Assembly: GCF_003957295.1 (NCBI RefSeq)
Contig: NZ_RQPJ01000005.1
Location: 368,282-432,281, forward strand
Source: Arenibacter aquaticus
GTDB taxonomy: Bacteria > Bacteroidota > Bacteroidia > Flavobacteriales > Flavobacteriaceae
DNA length: 64,000 bases
Direction of reading: 5' to 3'
The translations under genes were made by a program, and so were the position numbers. How positions within the stretch are numbered: the first letter of the stretch is position 1; each line of letters begins with the position of its first letter. Shown piece after piece: positions 48,686 through 58,047 of the stretch. The notes below the pieces were generated by a model, which was not told where the DNA came from, ran no database searches, and saw only the letters and a program-made list of their open reading frames with translations.

Positions 48686-51613
48686 TTATTCAACCACGTA
48701 CCAATTATACCAATTAGGAGCAACCTCTACCTCAAGTTCTATTTCATAATTGCGGTTTAACTTCATAGGGCTGCTCTTCCCCTCCTGTTCACGAATATTG
48801 GCAACATGTGTAATACCTGTATAATACAAGGGTACGGTTATTTTCTTCTTGATAATATTGTTCGTAGGATTGAAAACCAACAAGAATCCTTTTTCTTTAA
48901 GTTGAGGATTAACATGCATCATATAATCCAGATCCCGTCCATCTGAACGGCGTAAGTGCAGTATATCACTTTCCAATATATCACGATAGCCCTTATACCA
49001 ATCAACCACGCCCTTTACCATATTCTTGGTTTCCTGGGTATCGTACAATCGGGGGCCTCTTAAGGCCGATTGTATACCCATCCCAATATTGCTAACAAGC
49101 ATCATTTCATAATGATCCAAATGTTCATTTAATGGTTCAATAGTAGCCGCTGCGCCACCACCGTGATATTGCGCCAAAGGAATAAAGCTCCAACGCATGG
49201 TCGGAATACTTTCCCATGTGCCGTCAAAAATATTCTGCCTTGTATGGATTAACTGGTGCCTTCTGGGTAAAGACCAATTATTTTCCCGGTAACCTACCCC
49301 GCTTTGATTGGACCCCGACAGGTAATAATAATCAGGGACGCGTAAATATACTCCTTGGGCTTTGCACCATTTGTAAAAATCGGAAATCATTTTCCACTGC
49401 TTAAACTGTGAATCCCCTAGACTGGTATGTCCAGGGTGATCTTCAGAGGCACATACATCACCAGGGTAACTACCGTCATGCGTAAAGGTCATGAATCCAG
49501 TTTCGCTAAACATTCTATACATTCTTCTAAAATAATCCTGCCCCCATTCACTGCCCAAACATGGAGAATTGCCGAAGATGGCAAACCCTCCCCTTTTGCC
49601 TGTTTTGGGATTAATTACATCATCCTTTTCACTTATGCTCCTTGAGGCAAGTAAGGAATATGTGCCTATTTTAATCCCCTTACTATCTGCATATTCCACA
49701 TATTTTTTCATTTGCCTATAGTTCTCCTCGCTCTCGTTTTCTGGATTAAATCCACTACCAAAGGAAAAATTGAGCATTTCATAACCCACCTCCGCACACT
49801 GATCTATCCCCATTTTAAACTCATCCCATCCCGATTTGGTTAAATGGAACATCATTGGGTTTTCAGTTACCCAAGGCGCAATAGTACGGTACATTTTTCT
49901 TAAAGCAAGACCATTTCTTTCCTTGTCATATGAATCATATGGAAGAATAAAAGTTCGTATTGATTCGAAAGATTCCTCTGCATCAACCAGATAATGATAT
50001 CCCTGATCCGGATATATTTTCATGGTATTGGGAATATCCTGAACCCATGATATCTGGGTAACATAATCCTGGTCGGCCTCCCAATGTACTGTTTGGCCAT
50101 TGGCGACAGTCACCTTCCCAGAAGAGAATGCATAATCTGTCTCAAAATGAATATTGGGCTTAACCTTTAAATCTTCACGACCACGATAACCACTGTATGG
50201 GTCATGGTCAGCGATACCTAAAAATTCTGATACAATATTGTCCACCTTTATTGGTGTTCCCGACCCATTATGAATTGTAACCCATTTAGACATCACCGGC
50301 ACCTTATCATACAATTCGTAGTTGACAGATATCACCACCTTTTGCAATTCCTTGAACTTTGCCTTGATTTTCTCCAGTTCGCTGGAATTTGTTTTTCCAT
50401 AAACGCCAAATTCATTTATTTTAAGGCGCACTAGTTGGCCAGGAACCTCATGATCCACACCTTCTGCATGCCTACCAAGCTTTCCGATTCTTACCGCCAT
50501 TGGATCTTCGACTTCCTTTCCAAAGTCTATAGCCTCATACGTTTTCCAAACACCACCTTTAGGTCTGGCCTCGCAATACACCTTATTCCCTTCAATCCTC
50601 ATACGCAAAAACCAAGTCTTACTAAAGTCGACATTTTCCTTTCCTCCAGCTCTTGTATTTTCCCTTTCCCCATCATAAACCGTAAATCTCCAAGCCTCAT
50701 TGTTTTGAACCCCCGATTCATTTCCAGGTCGCATATTAAACTTTATTGTCCTGTCTTTCCAAAGCAATGCTATTCCCGGTCCCCACATACCACTAAGATC
50801 AGTCCCAAGATCTATTGATGTCTCCACCAATCCCACCCCAGGTGCCAATTTATACTCCGCATAAACAGCTGAATTGTTTGGGGTATAGATCTCTCCAGGT
50901 TTACCTTCATTTATAAACGAACTTCTCTCGTTGATTGGGCTCGTCCTAACTCTCAATTCGGGAGATAAGGTTGAAAAATCATCAAAGTACATCACTTTTC
51001 GGCCTAGCCTACTTTCTTGTGACATTGCCAATATATCCTCTACCAACAAATTATCCATTTTGTAATCCATTTGTAGTTTCACCCCTTTGGGAGGCCATTC
51101 TACATCTGGAGCATGGTGCCTAACCCTTTTCCATTCCATGTGTTTTTCAGGTTTCCCAATCTTGAATCCTGAAAATTTAAAGGACAAAGGATCAGCCTCC
51201 AGACCATCAATCCAATCGGGATAAAGAAAGGCAAGGTTTGGTTGCCCTTTTAGCCCCCCTACATTTATTGTGAAACCATCGATATTTACAACAGCTTCTG
51301 GTTTAACAGCGCGTATCAGTTCCTGTTGGTTCCCAAGCAATTTTAAGCCGATTGTTGTGCTATTTGGTGTAATGCGAAAAGTCCTTGATAGCAGCCCATT
51401 GGAAAGGATTAACTCATTGGATTCCTTATTCCGATACACGGCTGCCGTGTCCTTAACCTCAGACACAAGCCAATCTACCAACGCTCCTTCTTTCTGTTTC
51501 TCGGACCATATGGATAAGTTATGTACATTCGCAACATGTTGTTGACCAATAACGATATTTATAAAACCAAAAAAAAGGCCAAGTCGTGCTATTCCAATTA
51601 CATTTCTATTCAT
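48686..51613 (-). CDS. Large clan GH-D-like glycoside hydrolase (paralogue 1)
   Basis: A 975-residue exported protein with a signal peptide ending near 'NIVIGQQ'. It shares long blocks with the 941-residue protein at 54827-57628: 'NGLLSRTFRI', 'RSISEKDDVINPKTGKRGG', 'FTHDGSYPGDVCAS', 'VGYRENNWSLPRRHQL', 'YHGGGAAATIEPLNEHLDHYE', 'RGPRLYDT' and 'DILHLRRSDGRDLDYMMHVNP'. The layout resembles alpha-galactosidase-like clan GH-D enzymes, and the Asp of HDGSYPG is a candidate nucleophile. An insert at about residues 225-400 (absent from the paralogue) has a lectin/LamG-like beta composition. It is directly controlled by shared operator copy C. The exact linkage is unknown. Confidence 0.68.
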   Translation of the reverse strand: MNRNVIGIARLGLFFGFINIVIGQQHVANVHNLSIWSEKQKEGALVDWLVSEVKDTAAVYRNKESNELILSNGLLSRTFRITPNSTTIGLKLLGNQQELIRAVKPEAVVNIDGFTINVGGLKGQPNLAFLYPDWIDGLEADPLSFKFSGFKIGKPEKHMEWKRVRHHAPDVEWPPKGVKLQMDYKMDNLLVEDILAMSQESRLGRKVMYFDDFSTLSPELRVRTSPINERSSFINEGKPGEIYTPNNSAVYAEYKLAPGVGLVETSIDLGTDLSGMWGPGIALLWKDRTIKFNMRPGNESGVQNNEAWRFTVYDGERENTRAGGKENVDFSKTWFLRMRIEGNKVYCEARPKGGVWKTYEAIDFGKEVEDPMAVRIGKLGRHAEGVDHEVPGQLVRLKINEFGVYGKTNSSELEKIKAKFKELQKVVISVNYELYDKVPVMSKWVTIHNGSGTPIKVDNIVSEFLGIADHDPYSGYRGREDLKVKPNIHFETDYAFSSGKVTVANGQTVHWEADQDYVTQISWVQDIPNTMKIYPDQGYHYLVDAEESFESIRTFILPYDSYDKERNGLALRKMYRTIAPWVTENPMMFHLTKSGWDEFKMGIDQCAEVGYEMLNFSFGSGFNPENESEENYRQMKKYVEYADSKGIKIGTYSLLASRSISEKDDVINPKTGKRGGFAIFGNSPCLGSEWGQDYFRRMYRMFSETGFMTFTHDGSYPGDVCASEDHPGHTSLGDSQFKQWKMISDFYKWCKAQGVYLRVPDYYYLSGSNQSGVGYRENNWSLPRRHQLIHTRQNIFDGTWESIPTMRWSFIPLAQYHGGGAAATIEPLNEHLDHYEMMLVSNIGMGIQSALRGPRLYDTQETKNMVKGVVDWYKGYRDILESDILHLRRSDGRDLDYMMHVNPQLKEKGFLLVFNPTNNIIKKKITVPLYYTGITHVANIREQEGKSSPMKLNRNYEIELEVEVAPNWYNWYVVE

Positions 51614-51652
51614 TTGTTCATGATTAAAGATTATCTAGTACAGAAGTAACCA

Positions 51653-51743
51653 CAATTATAGGTCTTATTGATTTTCCAATCGACCCAATAGGAGGAAAGG
51701 GACATTGATAATATCTAGTTATGGTACCAATGAGCATAAGGAC
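51653..51743 (-). promoter_or_regulatory. Shared PUL operator-promoter, copy C (975-residue enzyme)
   Basis: In transcription order: palindrome 51743-51724 (17 of 20 matches), 20 bp, third half-site GTCCCTTT at 51703-51696, 10 bp, GGTCGATTG with the -33 TTG (51685-51677), 16 bp, and -7 box TATAATTG at 51660-51653. The ATG follows 39 bp later. Confidence 0.72.
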
Positions 51744-51810
51744 ATATAACACCTAAAACTCACGCAAGCTTCTAGCTCACTCCCCTAGTAGATTGGCCAT
51801 TAAAATTGTG

Positions 51811-54696
51811 CTAAATTTCTTTCTGGTACTGGCTAGGCGTTTTTCCCGTAAATTTTTTGAATATTCTATTGTAAGCCGACTTAGAATTAAAACCACAATC
51901 ACCACCAATAGAGGATAAAGTTTGTCTCTGATAATAGGGGTCCTTGAGCCTACGTTTTACCTCCTCGACTCTAAAATAATTGACGTAGTCATAAAAATTT
52001 TTGCCTATATAGTCATTCAATAGCATAGACAAATGATTGGTGGAGACATCTATTTTTTCGGCCAACTGAGTTAGTCCAAGTTCAGAGTCCAAATAAACTT
52101 TTTCTGTTTCCATCAAAAGATACAATTCCTTAACTTTTTCTAAATTCTCTTTATTCAGTTCAGGGTCAATAACCCTTATGGGCTTTTTACTCTTAAGATT
52201 TGGATCCCGAACCAGTGAGCGACCTTTATATTTCCTAAAGGCTAATATTCCCAAGACCAAGGTCAACAAAAGTAAAACGCCTATGCCAATTTTTACTATT
52301 TTCCAATCCATCAGATTGGGACTTACTGAGATATCCATGAAAATGGGTTCGTTGTTCCATACTCCATCATTGTTCGAAGCTTTCAAATAAAAACGGTAGC
52401 TTCCTGCCTTAAGTTTGGAATAATTGGCGCTTGGATCTATACCCCCTGTATATTGCCAATCCCGATCTATCCCTTCCAACTTAAAGGCATATGTATTCCT
52501 CATTGAAGACGCAAAAGACAGCGCGGTAAATTTTATTTCAAATCTATTATCATTTGCAGGCAGCTTTACCATAGAACCAGAACTTAACGGTTGACTAATT
52601 ACAACAGTATTGTCCAGCGATTGTCCGACTTCCACTACCTTACCATCTATCAACAAATCTAGAAAAACGGGATTCGGAACATTGTTATTGATCTTGAAGT
52701 TATTCGGATTGAAGTAATTTATCCCAGCAGCACCACCGAAGAAGAGTGTCCCATCCTTGGTTTTCCATTTAGCATTTTTCCTAAACTTTCCTTTCAGAAC
52801 CCCATCATAAGTGGAATAGTTGGTAAATGTTTCCGTATCAATATTAAATTCGGAAAAACCTGTATTTGTGGCAATCCATAAATCACCCTCATGGTCTTCC
52901 AAGATCGCATTGATTTCATTATCCGATAACCCATCATTCTCTGTGTAACTCTGAAAATAGTAACCATTATTAATATCGGATCTACCGTCCTCTTTCAAAA
53001 GATTTAAGCCAGCGCCCGAGGTACCAAACCAAACTCGATTGTCAACATCTTCATAAATTACAAAAACTTCATCGTCACTTATAGATTTAGGATCTGAAGG
53101 AAGATGATTAAACCTGAGAAAGCTCTTACCGCCCCCTTTTTCCACTAACAAACTAAGTCCTCCTTTGTTCGTTCCAATCCAAATTCTTTGCTTACTATCT
53201 TCAAAAACGGAATAAATATCGTTATAAGGCATAGACGTAGTATTCAAGGTAGAAAACCCTAAATTCTCAAAGGCATACTCACCCTTTCCATCCTCCGACA
53301 AAAGGGATAGGCCTCCACCTGTCCCAAACCACATTCTCCCTAAATGATCCTCAATTATGGCCCGTACCGAAGATGATGCAATGCTATTGGGGTCTTCACT
53401 ATTATGGGTGAAACGTCTCATCAAATTTTGGCCCTCATGGATCAGAAACAATCCATCACCCATTGTTGAAATCCACATTCTATCTTTGGAATCCCTAAAT
53501 ATGCTAGACACATAGCTATTGTTTAAGGGCTCAAAAAGCGTGTTGTTCATATTCTTATGGGATATTTTGGGATTCGTATACCCCTCATCAAAAACCACCT
53601 GGTCTATTCCCTCACGTGTCCCTATCCAAAATAACCCATCCGTATCCTGAAAAATGGTTTGCACAAAACTACTTCGTAGACTATTATTGTTTTCGGGCAA
53701 ATGCACCAGACTGTTAAACCTATGCCTGGTATAATCATAGTAATCCAATCCTTCTTGCGTTCCTACCCAAATAATGTTTTCATCATCAACAAAAACATCA
53801 TATACATCATTACTGCTAATGGACAAGTGGTTTTCCGGGTTTGCCAATAGTGGCTCATATAAGCCTGTGGCTCTAGAGTATTTTAGTAGACCATCGCCGT
53901 AGGTACCAAAAAAAATATCTCCTTCATCATTTTCTGATATGGCATTGAAGGTCTTGGATCCATTAAAAACTTCAATGAACCTATCCCTTTCTGATTGGTA
54001 TCTATAAATGCCATGTGATTTTGTAATCCATACCTCTCCATAGGAATTGGTATAAATTTCATCCAAACCATACGCATTAAAGGCCCCGAGTTCGTAATTT
54101 TTTATAATCGTTTTGGTTTTGTAATCGTATTGCAGCAAACCCTTGTTGGTACCAATCCAGTAGTTGTTGTCAAAACCTTTGGCTACAGCAGCAATCTTAT
54201 AGTCTTTTAAAACCCTCTCAACTTCAAGTGAGGCAGCGTCAATAATAAAATTTTCACCCTCTGTAGAAGCCCAGACCACATTGGATCCATCGCAGAACAG
54301 TTGAAGAACACCATTTTTACCAATAAAATTAAAAATATTTGGTGTGGGGATTACCTCCAATGTAACTGTATTGATAACACTCAAACCGGTTATTGTCCCT
54401 ACCCATAACTTATCCTTGGAGACTGCTAAGGAATAAATTTTATCCCCAATAATACTGCTGCTATCATTGGGAACATTTTTGAATACTTTAAAGCGATAAC
54501 CATCGAAGCGATTAAGACCGTTTTGAGTTCCAAACCACAAGAATCCCTGATTATCCTTAACAATCTTACGAACCTCATTATGGGAAAGACCATTTACAGT
54601 AGTAATGTGCTGAAATTCATATTCTTGGGACCAACCAACAGATAGGTTTATCAAAAAAATAATAATCAGAACAGCATAATATTTTCGCATCTTCAT
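51811..54696 (-). CDS. Membrane sensor with beta-propeller, Y_Y_Y domain and AraC output, no kinase
   Basis: About 961 residues from the ATG at 54696 (MKMRKYYAV, preferred over the reading from 54714). A signal peptide ends 'SVGWSQ'. Repeated 'IWIGTNKGGLSLL' / 'MWFGTGGGLSLL' units form a two-part sensor propeller of about 650 residues. A Y_Y_Y-type domain follows ('YAFKLEGIDRDWQY...YSKLKAGSYRFYLKASNNDG'), then one membrane helix near residue 795-815, then an AraC HTH domain ('LTQLAEKIDVSTNHLSMLLND', 'GFNSKSAYNRIFKKFTG'). Hybrid two-component sensors of PULs share the periplasmic part, but this protein has no histidine kinase or receiver. It lies between two operator-controlled genes and is the likely regulator of the locus. 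Confidence 0.88.
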   Translation of the reverse strand: MKMRKYYAVLIIIFLINLSVGWSQEYEFQHITTVNGLSHNEVRKIVKDNQGFLWFGTQNGLNRFDGYRFKVFKNVPNDSSSIIGDKIYSLAVSKDKLWVGTITGLSVINTVTLEVIPTPNIFNFIGKNGVLQLFCDGSNVVWASTEGENFIIDAASLEVERVLKDYKIAAVAKGFDNNYWIGTNKGLLQYDYKTKTIIKNYELGAFNAYGLDEIYTNSYGEVWITKSHGIYRYQSERDRFIEVFNGSKTFNAISENDEGDIFFGTYGDGLLKYSRATGLYEPLLANPENHLSISSNDVYDVFVDDENIIWVGTQEGLDYYDYTRHRFNSLVHLPENNNSLRSSFVQTIFQDTDGLFWIGTREGIDQVVFDEGYTNPKISHKNMNNTLFEPLNNSYVSSIFRDSKDRMWISTMGDGLFLIHEGQNLMRRFTHNSEDPNSIASSSVRAIIEDHLGRMWFGTGGGLSLLSEDGKGEYAFENLGFSTLNTTSMPYNDIYSVFEDSKQRIWIGTNKGGLSLLVEKGGGKSFLRFNHLPSDPKSISDDEVFVIYEDVDNRVWFGTSGAGLNLLKEDGRSDINNGYYFQSYTENDGLSDNEINAILEDHEGDLWIATNTGFSEFNIDTETFTNYSTYDGVLKGKFRKNAKWKTKDGTLFFGGAAGINYFNPNNFKINNNVPNPVFLDLLIDGKVVEVGQSLDNTVVISQPLSSGSMVKLPANDNRFEIKFTALSFASSMRNTYAFKLEGIDRDWQYTGGIDPSANYSKLKAGSYRFYLKASNNDGVWNNEPIFMDISVSPNLMDWKIVKIGIGVLLLLTLVLGILAFRKYKGRSLVRDPNLKSKKPIRVIDPELNKENLEKVKELYLLMETEKVYLDSELGLTQLAEKIDVSTNHLSMLLNDYIGKNFYDYVNYFRVEEVKRRLKDPYYQRQTLSSIGGDCGFNSKSAYNRIFKKFTGKTPSQYQKEI

Positions 54697-54826
54697 ATTT
54701 ACTTTTGAAAACAATATACAAATTGTATTACATTTTCAAGATAAACTATAGGATGATAGGAACACCAGCGACAACAGCTTTACAATCCCATGTGCACAAC
54801 ACTATAGGTCAATAAGTAATTGTTCT

Positions 54827-57628
54827 TTATTCAATAACCAACCAGGAATAGGAGTTAGCTGGAATACGGACCTTGACCTTTATGGAATAATCCCTATCCA
54901 ATTTATACCTTTTGGAAGCCCCTTCTTTTTCCCTCACCATGGCAAAACTGGTTAAGCCTGTATAGTACAAGGGCAATTCCAACTCCCTTTCCATATCTTC
55001 CCCCAGCGGATTGAAAACCATTACCAAGCCCTTTTCCTTCAGGTTGGGATTAACGTGCATAATGCCGTCCCAATCTCTGCCAGATGGCCTTCTAAGGTGC
55101 AGAACATCACTGTTAAGTATTTCCCTGTATTTTTTGTACCAGTTGATCACATTGGCCACTACAGCCTTCGTTTTAGGGGTATCATACAACCTTGGCCCCC
55201 TGTAACAAGCCTGTACTCCGGCTCCATAATTCTGCATCATATGACCTTCATAATCGTCCAAGTGTTCGCTCAATGGCTCCAGTGTAGCTGCCTTACCCCC
55301 TCCATGATATTCGGTAAGGGGCACAAAAGTCCAGGACATGCTCGGTATAGTTTTCCACAGTCCGTCGTAAATATTTTGTCTACCCAAAACCAGTTGCCGC
55401 TCCCTAGGCAGGGACCAATTGACCTCCCTATAACCAATTCCCGTTTTATTGGTGCCTGAATTAACATAAAAATCCGGAACGTTCATATATATACCCTCAG
55501 ACCTCATCCACTTATAAAGCCCTTGTATCTGAGCGTATTGTTTCCATTGGGAATCCTCCAAACCATTGTGATAGGTATGTAAAGTTGATGCGCAGACATT
55601 ACCAGGATATGAGCCATCATTTTCAAAAACACTCATACCTGTTTCCTTGAAAAAGGATTTGATCTTTCTAAAATAATCATACCCCCAATCCGAACATAGG
55701 CAGGGTGAAGAACCAAAGATCATTCCGCCCCGCTTGCCTGTTTTGGGATTAATAACATCTACATCTTCACTAATCCACCTACTGGACAACAAAGAATAGC
55801 CACCCAATTCAACACCCTTGGATTTTCCATAATTTACCAAATCCCTAAATTTCGCATAATATTCAGGAGACTCCTTCTCCATATTTAAACCGCTCCCGAA
55901 ACTTAGGATTATCATTTCATAACCTACCTCGGCACATTGATCTATAGCCTTTTTGATCTTAACGGGATCTGTGGTTGTCAAATGCAGAAATATAGGGTTT
56001 TCCGTGGTCCACGGAGAAATAGTCCTATACATTTTTCTGATGAACAACCCCTTACGTTCCTTATCATAGCTGTCAAATGGGGTCTCCCAAACCCTGAAGC
56101 TCGTAAAGGATTCACCTGGAGCGATTCCCACATTAGGCCCCAAAGGAGGTCTTACCTCCAAAATGGCCGGTAATTGCATGGCGTAATTGGTCTGGGAAGT
56201 ATATCTGGGATCGGTTTCCCAAAAGGTAGTTTTATCCGACGTCTTCTGTTGCATGGCACCAAAAGCATAATCCGTTTCAACGTGAATATTGGGCTTTTCA
56301 AAATGTACAGGGACATCCACTAGGCTTTCACCCTCCACCATGGCCAATTGTTCCAATTTAAACCTATTCAACTGCACCATTAGATCTCCGTTATTGGTAA
56401 CCTCTATCCATTTGCTTAGTGTTGGAAGCCCATCGTATAAGGCATAGTGGACTTTTACCAAAATATCATCCTTTGTCAAGGTAAACACAATTTCCTTACC
56501 TGTTGGCATCTGCGGATTGGAAGCCCAACGAACACGTTTCCACTCCAAACGGTCGCTCAAATTTTTAACCTCAAAATCCTTTATTAGAAAGGAATTTGGA
56601 TCAATACCCAGATCATCTATCCATTCCATTAGAGTATAGGCATATTCTGGTTGCCCTGTAAGGCCTCCAATAGCTATTTCCTTGCCATCTATTGTTAACA
56701 CCCCCTCATTGGAAACACTTCGCAATAAACTCTCCCCTGTCATTTGGTTCATAAAATCTACAGTCGCCAAATTGGGAAACAACCTAAACACCCTGGCAAC
56801 AAGGCCATTTGTTAGAATAACATCCTTGCCGTTATCACTACGATAGACATTGGCTTTGGCATGGCTATTATCTATTAGCCAATCAACTTCGGGTTGTTTC
56901 AACGGTGTCTCAATTTTAGGCAGTTTGCCCAATAGCCCCTTAAGCTTTTTGTCAACTTCTTTGGATTGTTCCAATTTTTCACCCGTGTAATCATAGGCAA
57001 CCATAATCGGGGGGATTTCAAAGTAATCAATTTTTGGATCGATCCAAACGGCATGGTCTCCACTTTTTCCGTCACCCCCATCTTCGACAATCATTTCCAA
57101 TATCCCTCTATCAATTTCAATCTCCACCTCCTTGGCTCGGTCCCCAGCATACATAACACCACTATTATAAATCTCCTTTCCATTATTTACCAACATAAAA
57201 ACTACACCTCCCTGATCTATCTTTCCATCTTCCCCTTCCAAACCAACAAACTGTTTTCTAGAATCCGAAATTTCATAAAACAAACGCTTCCCATCGGTTA
57301 GTGGAATAGTGGTTAGCGATTTGGACTGAAGATCCACCTCCGAATCATTAACTCCAATCTTGGCAGTAAATTTTCGGCTATCGCTAACTTTGATCTTTAA
57401 GCTAGATCTAGAATGGACCCCGATACCAATTCCATAGCTTACTCCCGCAATGGATAATGCTCCCCCGGTCACTGCCCGGTTTTTAACTGGGGCACTGTAG
57501 GTCTGTAGCCCTAGTGAAATTTGCATATCGGCAACATGGGCCACATTTTGGGCCTTTACCGAAAACACCCAGATGCAATTAAACAATAAAACCGTTAAGT
57601 AAGTCACCCTTATATTTTGTACCATCAT
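54827..57628 (-). CDS. NPCBM-containing clan GH-D-like glycoside hydrolase (paralogue 2)
   Basis: About 933 residues from the ATG at 57628, preceded by GGGACAAAAG; the longer reading to 57652 would need a TTG start. A signal peptide ends 'VFSVKAQ'. Residues ~30-190 form an NPCBM-type carbohydrate-binding domain ('GIGVHSRSSLKIKVSDSRKFTAKIGV'). The catalytic region parallels the 975-residue protein: 'NGLVARVFRLFPN', 'SRWISEDVDVINPKTGKRGG', 'FENDGSYPGNVCAS', 'VGYREVNWSLPRERQL', 'YHGGGKAATLEPLSEHLDDYE' and 'DVLHLRRPSGRDWDGIMHVNP'. It is likely an alpha-galactosidase-like or related enzyme of clan GH-D. Shared operator copy D controls it. Confidence 0.72.
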   Translation of the reverse strand: MMVQNIRVTYLTVLLFNCIWVFSVKAQNVAHVADMQISLGLQTYSAPVKNRAVTGGALSIAGVSYGIGIGVHSRSSLKIKVSDSRKFTAKIGVNDSEVDLQSKSLTTIPLTDGKRLFYEISDSRKQFVGLEGEDGKIDQGGVVFMLVNNGKEIYNSGVMYAGDRAKEVEIEIDRGILEMIVEDGGDGKSGDHAVWIDPKIDYFEIPPIMVAYDYTGEKLEQSKEVDKKLKGLLGKLPKIETPLKQPEVDWLIDNSHAKANVYRSDNGKDVILTNGLVARVFRLFPNLATVDFMNQMTGESLLRSVSNEGVLTIDGKEIAIGGLTGQPEYAYTLMEWIDDLGIDPNSFLIKDFEVKNLSDRLEWKRVRWASNPQMPTGKEIVFTLTKDDILVKVHYALYDGLPTLSKWIEVTNNGDLMVQLNRFKLEQLAMVEGESLVDVPVHFEKPNIHVETDYAFGAMQQKTSDKTTFWETDPRYTSQTNYAMQLPAILEVRPPLGPNVGIAPGESFTSFRVWETPFDSYDKERKGLFIRKMYRTISPWTTENPIFLHLTTTDPVKIKKAIDQCAEVGYEMIILSFGSGLNMEKESPEYYAKFRDLVNYGKSKGVELGGYSLLSSRWISEDVDVINPKTGKRGGMIFGSSPCLCSDWGYDYFRKIKSFFKETGMSVFENDGSYPGNVCASTLHTYHNGLEDSQWKQYAQIQGLYKWMRSEGIYMNVPDFYVNSGTNKTGIGYREVNWSLPRERQLVLGRQNIYDGLWKTIPSMSWTFVPLTEYHGGGKAATLEPLSEHLDDYEGHMMQNYGAGVQACYRGPRLYDTPKTKAVVANVINWYKKYREILNSDVLHLRRPSGRDWDGIMHVNPNLKEKGLVMVFNPLGEDMERELELPLYYTGLTSFAMVREKEGASKRYKLDRDYSIKVKVRIPANSYSWLVIE

Positions 57629-57702
57629 CTTTTGTCCCGTTATACTAATCAAGAATAATTATTAAGTTTTTAGTCTGACTCAATTTTGACAAACAAACAC
57701 AA

Positions 57703-57793
57703 CAAGTATAGTACATTGAGTTAGGTCAATCGACCCATATAATAAAATAGGAGAATTATTACTGTTTTTTACTGTCCCAATTATCATTAGGAC
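57703..57793 (-). promoter_or_regulatory. Shared PUL operator-promoter, copy D (941-residue enzyme)
   Basis: In transcription order: palindrome 57793-57774 (17 of 20 matches), 20 bp, a weak third half-site (57753-57746), 10 bp, GGTCGATTG with the -33 TTG (57735-57727), 16 bp, and -7 box TATACTTG at 57710-57703. Nothing else is visible in 57794-58047. Confidence 0.72.
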
Positions 57794-58047
57794 TTTCTTT
57801 TTATTCCGCTAACACCTAATGTCTGAGACACTTCCAAATGATTATAAGAAACAGGGTTAAACAATGCATGAAGGTTTAAGAGATCAAAACATCAATGACC
57901 CGTGCTACCCTAATATGAAATAAGAACACATTTTAATAAATGCTTCAATACAATATTTTTTATTCTTTCATGAATTAGAAAAAGCCATGCATATAGGTAC
58001 GTAGTCTAATCACCAACTGCAATTCACCCAACTCATTGTGCCATACT

